In this document: positions 54,603 to 64,000 of the stretch, piece by piece | How the letters are laid out: the number at the start of each line of letters is the position of its first letter | Position numbering within the stretch: the stretch's first letter is position 1 | Assembly (NCBI RefSeq): GCF_009363755.1 | Contig: NZ_CP045417.1 | Span: 2,790,001 to 2,854,000 of the forward strand | Origin: Halomonas sp. THAF5a | GTDB lineage: Bacteria; Pseudomonadota; Gammaproteobacteria; Pseudomonadales; Halomonadaceae | DNA length: 64,000 nt | Reading direction: 5' to 3' | The notes under the pieces: generated by a model | Told to the model about the DNA's origin: nothing | Seen by the model: the letters and a program-made list of their open reading frames with translations, nothing else | Database searches by the model: none | Made by a program: the position numbers and the translations under genes

Positions 54603-57371
54603 ATGATCCAGACTCCCCGCGACACCTCACCCACTCGGCAGCCGGCACGGCTGAAGCTGGCCGTCTCGGCCACCCTGGTGGCCTGGCTCGGCGGCTGTGC
54701 CTCTACCCCGCAGCCCGACGCCCATGTCACCGCGCCCGTGCCGCCGCAGTACGCGGACTGGTTCGACGGCGGCCAGCCGCGCACCCTGGAATGGATGCAC
54801 AAGAACACCGTGGACAAGGCCCACCAGCTGCTCGAGCAGGGCCGCAGCCAGCAGGCCATCGCCGAGCTCGAGACGCTGATGCAGAAGGGGTTGCCCAAGG
54901 GCTACTACGAGATGGCCAAGATCTTCGATCAGGGCCTGGGCGTGCCCGCCGACCCGGCGCGCGCGGCACGGCTCTATTCCGAGGCCGTCAAGACACCCTC
55001 CTACATCACCGGCAACGCCTCGCTGAACCTGGCCAAGCTCTATCGCGAGGGTCGCGGCGTCGAGCGCAACGACGTGCTCGCCTACTACCTGATCCAGCAG
55101 GCCATCGAGGAAGAGGTCGGCCCCCGGGCCCAGGCCGCCCTGGCCGAGCTGCTCGTCGAGGGCGGCGACGGCGTCAAGGCCGACCCCGAACAGGCCGCCG
55201 CGCTCTACCGGCGCGCCGCCGAGGCCGACAACACGGCCGCCCTCGAGGCCCTGGCCAAGGCCCACGGTCCCGGCGGCTGGCTCGCCGAAGACCGCGGCCT
55301 TTCCAGCCAGCACGCCCAGCGCTACGCCGAGCTGCTGGAGCAGGACGCCCGCGCCGGCGACGTCGGCGCGATGAATCAGCTGGCCGGCCTGTTCGCCGAG
55401 GACGGCCTGATGGGTCCCCAGCCCCAGCGCCACATGCACTGGCTGAACAAGGCCGCCGAGGCCGGCGATCCCGGCGCCTTGAGTCGGGCCGGCCGCTCGC
55501 TGGTGGAAGGCAATGCGCCCCAGCGGGGCCTGGCGATGCTGGAGCAGGCCGCGCTGGACGGTGATACCTCGGCCATGGAAACGCTGGGCAAGCTGATGCT
55601 GGAAGGCAACGCCAACGTGCCCGCCAGCCCGGAACGTGCCCAGCACTGGCTGAGCGCGGCGATCGCCCAGGGCTCGACGGATGCCCAGGTCACCCTGGGC
55701 CGCGCCCTGCTCGACGGCGACGGACTGCCCGCCAACCCGCGCCGCGGCCTCGAGCTGCTCAAGAAGGCCGCCGAACAGGACGACGCCCTGGCGCTGTCGC
55801 TGCTCGGTGCCCACTACCTCGACGATGAGGGCCATGCCAGCCAGCCGCTGCTGGCGCGCGACTACCTGGAGCGCGCCCACGAGCTGGGCCATCCCTACGC
55901 CACCCAGCAGCTGGGGCAGATGTACCTGGAAGGCAAGGGGGTGCGAGCCGACGGCCAGCGCGCCGAGGCGCTGCTGAAGGAGGCCGCCGACCAGGGCCAG
56001 ACCGCCGCCCTGCGCATGCTCGGCGAGGCCTACCTGGAAGGCGAGGTACTGCCCTACCATCCGTCGAGGGCCGAGGAGCTGCTGACGCAGGCCGCCGACG
56101 CCGGCGACGCCTCCGCCAAGACGGCACTGGGCGCGGGCTATCTCGAGGGCACGCTCCAGCAGCGCCAACCCTCACGGGGCATCGCCCTGCTGCAGGAGGC
56201 CGCCCGAGAGGGCGACGCCTACGCGATGGTGGTGCTGGGCCGCGCCTACCGCAAGGGCGACGGCGTGCCCCGCGACCTGGGCAAGGCCAGCGAGTGGCTG
56301 AACCGCGCCCGGGAGGCCGGTCACGACTCGGCCGAGGACGCCCTGTCACGGCTGCGCTACGACCAGGGCAAGGCCGGCAACATCAATGCCCTGGTGGAGG
56401 CCGCGGAGGACGGTCACCCCGGCTCCATGGCACGGCTCGGCGAGGCCTTCCTCAACGGCCGCGGCGTGCAGCAGAACCTGAACACCGCGCGCGCCTGGCT
56501 GCAGCGCGCCGCCAACGAGGGCCACCCCGGCGCCGCGGCCGATCTGGGGCGGATGTATCTCGAGGGCAAGGGGGTGGCGCGTGACCCCGCCCGCGGCGCC
56601 CGCTACCTGCAGCAGGCCGTCGGCGGCGGCCACGTGGGTGCCCGCGGCGATCTGGGCGAGCTGCTGCTCACCGGCGAGGGCCTGAGCGCCGACCCCGAGC
56701 GCGGCATGCGCCTGCTCGAGCAGGCCGCCGCCCGCGGCAACAGCGGCGCCCGGCTGGCCCTCGCCGACGCCCTGCTCGAGGGCGAGCACGTCGCCCGGGA
56801 CACCCGGCGCGGCATCGAGCTGCTGCGCGAGTCCGCCGAGGCCGGCGACGACTATGCCGCCCAGCGCCTCGGCGCCGCCTACCTTGAGGGCAAGGGCGTC
56901 GAGCCCGATCCGCAGCAGGCCGAGACCTGGCTCACCCAGGCCAGCGAGGCCGGCAGCCTCTCGGCGCGCACGCTGCTCGGCACCGCGCTGCTGCGCGGGG
57001 AAGGCGGCATGAGCGTCGACGCCGCGCGCGGACGCCGCCTGCTCGAGCAGGCCGCCGAGCAGGGCCACGCCGGCGCCCAGGCCACCCTCGGCCGGGAGCT
57101 GCTGCGCGGCGAGACCGTCGGCCAGGACCTCCGCCAGGGCGCCGATTACCTGCTGGAGGCCGCGCGCCAGGGCCACGAGACCGCGCGCCTGGCCCTGGCC
57201 AAGGCCTACCTGACCGCCAACGGGCTGGAGAACGCCAACCGCGAGCAGGCGCTGCTGTGGCTCGACGAGGTGATGGACGGCAACGGCGAGATGGCCGCCC
57301 AGACGCTGCACGACCTGCTGTCCGACGAGGACGCCATGCAGGCGCTGCAGGTGGCATCGGCCGAAAGCTGA
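54603..57371 (+). CDS. AlgK-like outer-membrane lipoprotein with many Sel1 repeats
   Basis: A 922-residue lipoprotein. Lipobox LGGC puts the lipidated Cys at residue 32. From about residue 75 to the C-terminus it consists of some twenty or more Sel1-like repeats of about 36 residues, recognisable by the recurring A..LG.xYLEGxGV and A..WL..AA..G pattern. AlgK (475 residues, about nine repeats) is the Sel1 scaffold that links Alg44, AlgX and the porin AlgE. Here the repeat array is about twice that size. It closes the operon; a terminator follows. Confidence 0.85.
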   Translation: MIQTPRDTSPTRQPARLKLAVSATLVAWLGGCASTPQPDAHVTAPVPPQYADWFDGGQPRTLEWMHKNTVDKAHQLLEQGRSQQAIAELETLMQKGLPKGYYEMAKIFDQGLGVPADPARAARLYSEAVKTPSYITGNASLNLAKLYREGRGVERNDVLAYYLIQQAIEEEVGPRAQAALAELLVEGGDGVKADPEQAAALYRRAAEADNTAALEALAKAHGPGGWLAEDRGLSSQHAQRYAELLEQDARAGDVGAMNQLAGLFAEDGLMGPQPQRHMHWLNKAAEAGDPGALSRAGRSLVEGNAPQRGLAMLEQAALDGDTSAMETLGKLMLEGNANVPASPERAQHWLSAAIAQGSTDAQVTLGRALLDGDGLPANPRRGLELLKKAAEQDDALALSLLGAHYLDDEGHASQPLLARDYLERAHELGHPYATQQLGQMYLEGKGVRADGQRAEALLKEAADQGQTAALRMLGEAYLEGEVLPYHPSRAEELLTQAADAGDASAKTALGAGYLEGTLQQRQPSRGIALLQEAAREGDAYAMVVLGRAYRKGDGVPRDLGKASEWLNRAREAGHDSAEDALSRLRYDQGKAGNINALVEAAEDGHPGSMARLGEAFLNGRGVQQNLNTARAWLQRAANEGHPGAAADLGRMYLEGKGVARDPARGARYLQQAVGGGHVGARGDLGELLLTGEGLSADPERGMRLLEQAAARGNSGARLALADALLEGEHVARDTRRGIELLRESAEAGDDYAAQRLGAAYLEGKGVEPDPQQAETWLTQASEAGSLSARTLLGTALLRGEGGMSVDAARGRRLLEQAAEQGHAGAQATLGRELLRGETVGQDLRQGADYLLEAARQGHETARLALAKAYLTANGLENANREQALLWLDEVMDGNGEMAAQTLHDLLSDEDAMQALQVASAES

Positions 57372-57379
57372 TGCCGATC

Positions 57380-57444
57380 GGCCTCTCATGCCGAGAGGCC
57401 ACACACGACGACGGGCCGGCAGTTTCCTGCCGGCCCGTCGTCGT
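57380..57444. terminator. Bidirectional terminator after the exopolysaccharide operon
   Basis: GGCCTCTC-ATGCC-GAGAGGCC at 57380-57400, then an 18-bp perfect stem at 57405-57444 (arms starting ACGACGACGGG and ending CCCGTCGTCGT, loop TTTC), between the convergent AlgK-like gene and purA. Confidence 0.82.
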
Positions 57445-57496
57445 TCGGGGGAAGGCCCGAGGGCCTACCCGCCGCGGCGCTTATGCAGCGAAGGGG

Positions 57497-58864
<1,368 letters not shown>

Positions 58865-60061
58865 TCAGGCGCGGTCCTGTTGGGTCTCGAGGAAGCGTGG
58901 CTCCCAGCGACCGTCGATACGCTCCAGCCGGCGGTCGCAGCGGTGCTCTGCCGGGCCCGTGCGCTGTCCGGGCAGCGCCTGGACGACCCGCTCGCCCTGC
59001 TGGCGCAGCGCCTGCAGGGCGTCGGCGAGCCCCTCCCCCTCGGCCGGCGCCCAGATGCCGTCGGGCACGGGCTCGCCGGAGGCCAGGGTGGCCAGCAGCT
59101 TGAGGTCCATCGAGAAGCCGGTGGCCGGCCGGGCGCGGCCGAAGGCCCGGCCGGTGTCGTCGTAGCGCCCGCCCTTGGCCAGTGCCTGGCCGTAGTGGGG
59201 CACGTAGGCGGCGAACATCATGCCGGTGTGGTACTGATAGCCGCGCAGCTCGGCCAGGTCGAAGTAGGGCTCGACCCCCGGGTACTCGGCGAGCACGCCG
59301 TCGACCAGGGCCCGCAGCTGCTCCAGGGCGGCCCCCACGGGCTGCGGCGCCTCCTCGAAGGCCTCGAGGGCGGCATCCAGCACCTCGCGCCCGCCGTGCA
59401 GGTCGCCCAGGGCCAGGAACATCGCCGCCAGCCCCGGGTCCCGCACGCTCTCCTCGACCCGTGCCGCGAGCTCGCCCGGCGACTTCAGCGCCAGGGCATC
59501 GAACAGCGCCCGCTCCTGGTCGGCATCGAGGCCGGCGGCCTCGACCAGGCTGCGATAGATGCCGATGTGACCCAGCGCCAGGTGGATCTCCGTGGCGCCG
59601 GCCGTCTCGAGGCTGGCCAGCGCCAGGCGCAGGATCTCCAGGTCGGCCTCGAGGCCGGCATGACCGAAAAGTTCCACGCCGACCTGCACCGGGCTGCGGC
59701 CGCCCTGGTACTGGTCGGCCTTGGCCCGCAGCACATTGGTGCAGTAGCAGAGCCGCACCGGCCCCTGGCGACGCAGGGAGTGGGCGTCCATGCGCGCGAC
59801 CTGGGGCGTGACGTCGGCGCTGACGCCCATCAGGCGGCCGGTCATCTGATCGGTGAGCTTGAAGGTCTGCAGATCGAGGTCGGTCCCGGTGCCGGTCAGC
59901 AGGGAGTCCAGGAACTCCACCGGGGGGGGCATCACCTGATCGTAGCCCCAGCGGTGATAGAGGTCGAGCAGCGCGCGGCGCAGCTCCTCCATGCGACTGG
60001 CCTGGGGCGGCAGTACCTCGTCCATGCCGTCGGGGAGCAGCCAGCGGTCAGCGATGGTCAT
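58865..60061 (-). CDS. hisZ: ATP phosphoribosyltransferase regulatory subunit HisZ
   Basis: A 398-residue class II aminoacyl-tRNA synthetase-like protein that pairs with short HisG and makes it responsive to histidine. RWLLPDGMDEVLPPQA starts the protein, and motif-2-like residues and the ALAKGGRYDD segment follow. It lacks the tRNA-binding HisRS anticodon domain. The ATG at 60061 is chosen because AGGAT lies seven bases upstream; 60070 adds three residues. hisZ next to purA and hflC is the usual order. Confidence 0.9.
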   Translation of the reverse strand: MTIADRWLLPDGMDEVLPPQASRMEELRRALLDLYHRWGYDQVMPPPVEFLDSLLTGTGTDLDLQTFKLTDQMTGRLMGVSADVTPQVARMDAHSLRRQGPVRLCYCTNVLRAKADQYQGGRSPVQVGVELFGHAGLEADLEILRLALASLETAGATEIHLALGHIGIYRSLVEAAGLDADQERALFDALALKSPGELAARVEESVRDPGLAAMFLALGDLHGGREVLDAALEAFEEAPQPVGAALEQLRALVDGVLAEYPGVEPYFDLAELRGYQYHTGMMFAAYVPHYGQALAKGGRYDDTGRAFGRARPATGFSMDLKLLATLASGEPVPDGIWAPAEGEGLADALQALRQQGERVVQALPGQRTGPAEHRCDRRLERIDGRWEPRFLETQQDRA

Positions 60062-60151
60062 GTCGTTCATCCTGCTAGACGATGGTGGGCCTTGGGCGAT
60101 TCCCGGGTCGCGCGAGGCGGATCGGCGAGCGGGGCGCCGGGGAGAGGCCAC

Positions 60152-60176
60152 AAAAAAACCGGGCCACGCCCGGTTG
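60152..60176 (-). terminator. Terminator after hflC
   Basis: On the minus strand the stem AACCGGGC-GTG-GCCCGGTT is followed by a run of seven T. It lies between hflC and hisZ and ends the hfq-hflX-hflKC transcript. Confidence 0.85.
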
Positions 60177-60245
60177 AAGGATTCTATCACGTTTGCCGGC
60201 CGGATGAACCCCGACCGGCGGGCGGCGCACCGCCCGCCGAGCGGC

Positions 60246-61130
60246 TCACCGGTCCGTGGCGGCCGGACTCTTGAGGTACTGGAAGAAGTCGCTGGAGGGG
60301 TCCAGCACCAGCATGTTGCCATCGCCCTCGAAGCTCTGGCGGTAGGCGTCGAGGCTGCGCCAGAAGCTGAAGAACTCCTCGTCCTGGCCGTAGGCCTCGG
60401 AGAAGATGGCCGCGGCCTCGGCATCGCCCTCACCGCGCAGCGTCTCGGAACGCGCCCGAGCCTGGGCCAGCAGCACCTGGCGGCGGCGATCGGCGTTGGC
60501 GCGGATGCGCTCCGACTCCTCCTGACCCTGGGCGCGCCACTCGCGGGCCTCCCGCTCGCGCTCGGAGCGCATGCGGTCGTAGACCGCCGAGGAAACGTCT
60601 TCCGGCAGGTCGATGCGCTTGACGCGGATATCGAGGATCGCCACGCCGAGCTCGTCGCGCATCAGCGAGTTGAGCTCCTCGGTGGGCCCGGTCATCAGCT
60701 CGTCGCGCTGCTCGGAGATGATCTGCGAGAGGTTCAGACGGCCGAACTCGTTACGCAGGCTCTCGTCGACCCGCGGCTGGATCAGGCGCACGGCCTGCAG
60801 CTCGTCCCCGGCGGTCGCCTCGTAGTAGCGGGTGGGGTTGACCACCTGCCACTTGACGTAGGAGTCCACGATCACCGCCTTCTGCTCGAGGGTCAGGTAG
60901 CGGCTGGCATCGGTGTCCAGGGTCAGCACCCGCGTGTCGAACTTGCGAATGGTCTGGGTGATCGGGATCTTGACGTGCAGCCCGGGCTGGATGTCCTCCT
61001 CGATGATCTCGCCGAAGCGCAGCTTCACCGCGCGCTCGGTCTCGTCCACCACGTAGAGGCTGTTGCTGGCCAGCCAGGCGATGGCGGCCAGGCCGCCCAC
61101 CACGAGCAGGGATCGATTGTTGATCATCAT
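60246..61130 (-). CDS. hflC: HflC, SPFH-domain membrane protein
   Basis: A 294-residue band-7/SPFH protein with one N-terminal span (LLVVGGLAAIAWLASNSLYVV). VDETERAVKLRFGEI and GLHVKIPITQTIRKFDTR are typical. HflK and HflC form the large periplasm-facing complex that encloses and modulates FtsH. Overlaps the hflK stop by one base (TAATG). Confidence 0.95.
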   Translation of the reverse strand: MMINNRSLLVVGGLAAIAWLASNSLYVVDETERAVKLRFGEIIEEDIQPGLHVKIPITQTIRKFDTRVLTLDTDASRYLTLEQKAVIVDSYVKWQVVNPTRYYEATAGDELQAVRLIQPRVDESLRNEFGRLNLSQIISEQRDELMTGPTEELNSLMRDELGVAILDIRVKRIDLPEDVSSAVYDRMRSEREREAREWRAQGQEESERIRANADRRRQVLLAQARARSETLRGEGDAEAAAIFSEAYGQDEEFFSFWRSLDAYRQSFEGDGNMLVLDPSSDFFQYLKSPAATDR

Positions 61131-62347
61131 TAACGCCCCTCCCTGCGAATGCCGTTGCTGTTGCTGCTGTTACTGCTGTTGCTGCTCGACGACTGGCTGG
61201 CGCCGAGACGCTCGAGGACCCGCGGGTCCAGGCCGTCATCGCTGCCCTGGGCGCTGGCACCGGCGCTGCCGGCCCCGGAGAGGCGCTCGAGGGGCATCAC
61301 CATCAGCGGGCTGTTCTCGGCCACGTCGACCATCACCTTGCTGGTCTCGCCATACACCTCGGACAGGGCGTCGAGGTAGAGACGCTCGCGCATGATCTCG
61401 GGGGCGTCGCGGTACTCGCCCAGGATGGCGTTGAAGCGGTTGGCCTGGCCCTCGGCCTCGGCGACCACCGACTCGCGATAGCCCTGCCCCTGCTCGACCA
61501 GGCGCTGGGCCTGACCCTGGGCCGCCGGGATCACGGCGTTGGCGTAGGCCAGCGCCTGGTTGATGGTGCGCTGGCGGTCCTCGCGGGCGCGGATGACGTC
61601 ATCGAAGGCGTCCTGCACCGCATCGGGCGGCGAGGTGGACTCCACGTTGAGGGTCTGCAGCAGGATGCCGGTGCCGTAGTTGTCCAGGTAGGACTGCAGG
61701 CGGCTGGCCACGGAGCTGCCGAGGATCTCACGCCCGGAGGTCAGGATATCGATCATGTCGGTTCCGCCGACCACGTGGCGCAGCGCGCTGTCCAGGGCGT
61801 TCTCCAGCGACAGCTCCGGATTGCGCACGTTGAGCACGTAGCCGCGGGGATCGGCGACCTGATACTGGGCCGAGATCTCGACCGAGACGATGTTCTCGTC
61901 CTGGGTCAGCATGGACTGGGTCTGGCTCACCGAGCGCACCCGGGTCACGTTGACCATGCGCACGTCATCGATCAGCGGCGGGTTCCACTGCAGGCCCGGG
62001 GTGACCACTTCCTGGAACTTGCCGAAGCGCAGTACCACGCCGCGCTCGGACTGGTCGACCAGGTAGAAGCCCGAGGCCGCCCAGACGGCAAGGGCCACCA
62101 CGATCAGCAGGCCCGGCAGGGTGAAGGCGTTGCGCGGCTTGCCGCCACCGCCCTTGCCTCCGGTCCCGCCGCGCTTGCCACCGCGGCCGCCCAGCATGCC
62201 GTTGAGCTTGTCCTGAAACTTCTTCAGGGCCTCGTCGAGGTCGGGCGGTCCCTGGTTGCCGCCGCCCTTGCCGCCGCCGTTTCCACCACGACCGCCACCG
62301 CTCCAGGGGTCGTGCTGGTTGCCACCACCAGGCTCATTCCAGGCCAT
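61130..62347 (-). CDS. hflK: HflK, SPFH-domain membrane protein
   Basis: A 405-residue SPFH protein. The N-terminal 85 residues are Gly/Lys-rich (GGGRGGNGGGKGGGN) and cytosolic, then one span (LLIVVALAVWAASGFYLVD) and the SPFH domain (VVLRFGKF, GLQWNPPLIDDV). The C-terminus ends in a Ser/Asn tract (SSSSNSSNSSNSNG) of low complexity. Partner of HflC in control of FtsH. Start ATG 62347. Confidence 0.94.
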   Translation of the reverse strand: MAWNEPGGGNQHDPWSGGGRGGNGGGKGGGNQGPPDLDEALKKFQDKLNGMLGGRGGKRGGTGGKGGGGKPRNAFTLPGLLIVVALAVWAASGFYLVDQSERGVVLRFGKFQEVVTPGLQWNPPLIDDVRMVNVTRVRSVSQTQSMLTQDENIVSVEISAQYQVADPRGYVLNVRNPELSLENALDSALRHVVGGTDMIDILTSGREILGSSVASRLQSYLDNYGTGILLQTLNVESTSPPDAVQDAFDDVIRAREDRQRTINQALAYANAVIPAAQGQAQRLVEQGQGYRESVVAEAEGQANRFNAILGEYRDAPEIMRERLYLDALSEVYGETSKVMVDVAENSPLMVMPLERLSGAGSAGASAQGSDDGLDPRVLERLGASQSSSSNSSNSSNSNGIRREGR

Positions 62348-62498
62348 TCGTCGTCTCCACTCTGCGTTGCGTCCCGTCGATATGACACTGGCGACGGGCG
62401 TCCGTTGCGATCCTTGGGGTACCGCCCGGCCGTACCCGGCGTCCCTGTTGTGATGTTGTGGTCGCGGCGAGGCGTCCCGCCCCGCTCGACGTGTTCCT

Positions 62499-63815
62499 CT
62501 ACGCCTCCCAGACCGGCTTCTCCTGCAGGGTCGCCGGCAGGTAGTCGTCGGCGCGCTCACCCAGGCGCGCCATCAGCTGCAGGAAGTCGCGCCGCGGCAG
62601 GCGCACCGCCAGCAGGCTGTGGCCCGCCTCGTCGAAGCGCTCCTCGCGCACCGCGTTCAGCTCGTGCAGGCCGGCACGCAGCTTGCCCTGGGCGGGCGCC
62701 AGGGCCAGCTCGAAGTCGATGATGTCATCGGCCAGGCACTCGGAGAGCGCCTGCTCCAGGAGCGCGAGCCCCTTGCCCTCCTGGGCCGAGACCCACACCA
62801 CCTCGGGCCGACCCTCGCCGTCGCGCTCGATGCGCGGGGCGCTGTCGAGCAGGTCGATCTTGTTCATCACCTTCAGCGTCGGCAGATCGCGGGCGCCGAT
62901 CTCCTCGAGCACCGTCTCCACCTGGTCGACGTTGAGCTCGCGGTCGGGGTCGGCGGCATCGATCACGTGGACCAGCAGGCTCGCCTCCGCGGCCTCCTGC
63001 AGGGTCGCGCGGAAGGCCTCGACCAGCTTGTGGGGCAGGTGCCGGATGAAGCCCACGGTGTCGGCGAGCACCACCGGACCGACGTCCTCGATCTCCACGC
63101 GTCTGAGCGTCGGGTCGAGGGTAGCGAAGAGCTGGTCGGCCGCATAGACCTCGGACGATGTCAGGGCGTTGAAGAGCGTGGACTTGCCGGCGTTGGTGTA
63201 GCCGACCAGCGAGACACTGGGGATCTCGGCCCGGGAGCGGGCCCGACGGTTCTGGCTGCGCTGGCTGCGCACCTTGTCGAGCCGCTTGTGAATCGCCTTG
63301 ATGCGCGCCCTCAGCAGGCGGCGGTCGGTCTCGAGCTGGGTCTCGCCCGGCCCGCGCAGGCCGATGCCGCCCTTCTGGCGCTCCAGGTGGGTCCAGCCGC
63401 GCACCAGGCGCGTCGACATGTACTCGAGCTGGGCGAGCTCCACCTGCAGCTTGCCCTCATGGGTACGGGCACGCTGGGCGAAGATATCGAGGATCAGGCC
63501 GGTGCGATCGATCACCCGGCACTTGAGTTCGTGCTCGAGGTTGCGCTCCTGGGAGGGGCTGAGCGCGTGATTGAAGATCACCAGCTCGGCCTTGTGCACG
63601 TCCTTCGCTTCGCGCAGCTCCTCGAGCTTGCCCGAACCCAGGAAGGTGCGCGAGTCGGGGCGCTTGCGGCTGCCGGTCAGCAGCGTGGCGGACTCGGCGC
63701 CGGCCGAGCGCACCAGCTCGAGAAACTCTCCCGCGTCCTCGCGCTCCTGCTCGTCCTGGAAGTCCACATGGACGAGGACCGCCGTCTCACCGGCGTCGGG
63801 GCGTTCAAAAAACAA
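62499..63815 (-). CDS. hflX: GTPase HflX
   Basis: A 438-residue ribosome-associated GTPase that splits stalled 70S ribosomes. The N-terminal HflX domain (FFERPDAGETAVLVHVDF; ALSPSQERNLE; RTGLILDIFAQRARTHEGKL) is followed by the G domain with G1 GYTNAGKST, G3 DTVGF and G4 NKID. The start is TTG 63815, preceded by GAGGT, which aligns the N-terminus with E. coli HflX. Eight bases separate it from the hfq stop. Confidence 0.95.
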   Translation of the reverse strand: MFFERPDAGETAVLVHVDFQDEQEREDAGEFLELVRSAGAESATLLTGSRKRPDSRTFLGSGKLEELREAKDVHKAELVIFNHALSPSQERNLEHELKCRVIDRTGLILDIFAQRARTHEGKLQVELAQLEYMSTRLVRGWTHLERQKGGIGLRGPGETQLETDRRLLRARIKAIHKRLDKVRSQRSQNRRARSRAEIPSVSLVGYTNAGKSTLFNALTSSEVYAADQLFATLDPTLRRVEIEDVGPVVLADTVGFIRHLPHKLVEAFRATLQEAAEASLLVHVIDAADPDRELNVDQVETVLEEIGARDLPTLKVMNKIDLLDSAPRIERDGEGRPEVVWVSAQEGKGLALLEQALSECLADDIIDFELALAPAQGKLRAGLHELNAVREERFDEAGHSLLAVRLPRRDFLQLMARLGERADDYLPATLQEKPVWEA

Positions 63816-63823
63816 TCAGTACC

Positions 63824-64000
63824 TCACGCATCAGAGTCCGACGGTGCGCCGGCATCCGGGGCCGGCAGGCGCACGTTGCGCGACGGCACCACGGTGGAAA
63901 TCGCATGCTTGTAGACCATCTGGCTGACCGTGTTGCGCAGCAGGATGACGAACTGATCGAAGGACTCGATCTGCCCCTGCAGCTTGATGCCGTTGACCAG
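63824..64000 (-). CDS. hfq: RNA chaperone Hfq, C-terminal fragment
   Basis: The last 58 residues of Hfq; the N-terminus is beyond the right edge. The Sm2 motif is YKHAIST, and [13 protein letters not shown] belongs to the Sm1 side. The C-terminal tail is short and ends GAPSDSDA. Hexameric RNA chaperone that pairs sRNAs with mRNAs. Followed by hflX in the standard order. Confidence 0.96.
   Translation of the reverse strand: MVNGIKLQGQIESFDQFVILLRNTVSQMVYKHAISTVVPSRNVRLPAPDAGAPSDSDA

Overview
The window is GC-rich chromosomal DNA from a gammaproteobacterium, most likely a moderate halophile of the Halomonadaceae (Halomonas or Chromohalobacter type). The evidence is the conserved gammaproteobacterial order hfq-hflX-hflK-hflC-hisZ-purA at the right end, the divergent prmB/smrB pair at the left end, and a sulfolactate gene set laid out like the one described from Chromohalobacter salexigens. 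Genus is an inference from gene content; there is no rRNA in the window. No rRNA, tRNA, insertion sequence, CRISPR array or prophage was seen.

Layout. 1-10018: housekeeping and lipid or small-molecule genes (prmB fragment, smrB, a patatin-like protein with two alpha/beta hydrolases in overlapping frames, an AEC permease preceded by a 34-residue membrane peptide, an ABM-domain protein, sixA-like, gpsA, pntAB). 10470-25947: a continuous organosulfonate block. Its first part (LacI-type regulator, TRAP transporter with a small extra membrane protein, HisD-like HpsN, SDR and zinc dehydrogenases) fits 2,3-dihydroxypropane-1-sulfonate (DHPS) uptake, racemisation and oxidation to sulfolactate. Its second part (GntR-type SuyR, SuyAB, tripartite tricarboxylate-type transporter, SlcC, ComC) fits sulfolactate uptake, racemisation and cleavage to pyruvate plus sulfite. 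Two identical 14-bp palindromes mark probable HpsR operators, and a separate AT-rich palindrome marks a probable SuyR operator. 26025-46475: mixed chromosomal genes (htpG, thioesterases, slt, LysE exporter, TM2 protein, csp, a repeat lipoprotein, M48 protease plus LemA, lipid kinase, K+/H+ antiporter, pepN, yajQ, GNAT, RimK-like ligase), then a corrinoid adenosyltransferase.

47141-57371 is the most unusual region. A near-perfect sigma-54 promoter precedes six co-directional genes: a UDP-glucose 6-dehydrogenase, an Alg8-like polymerase with a long C-terminal extension, an Alg44-like PilZ/membrane-fusion protein, a PL14/PL20-like lyase, a PL5 (AlgL-like) lyase and a very large AlgK-like Sel1 lipoprotein. 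This is alginate-type machinery whose precursor enzyme makes UDP-glucuronate, not GDP-mannuronate. The predicted product is therefore a c-di-GMP-controlled polyglucuronate-type exopolysaccharide and not alginate. No outer-membrane porin, epimerase or acetylation genes are present in the window.

57497-64000 returns to core genes (purA, hisZ, hflC, hflK, hflX, hfq fragment), all on the minus strand.
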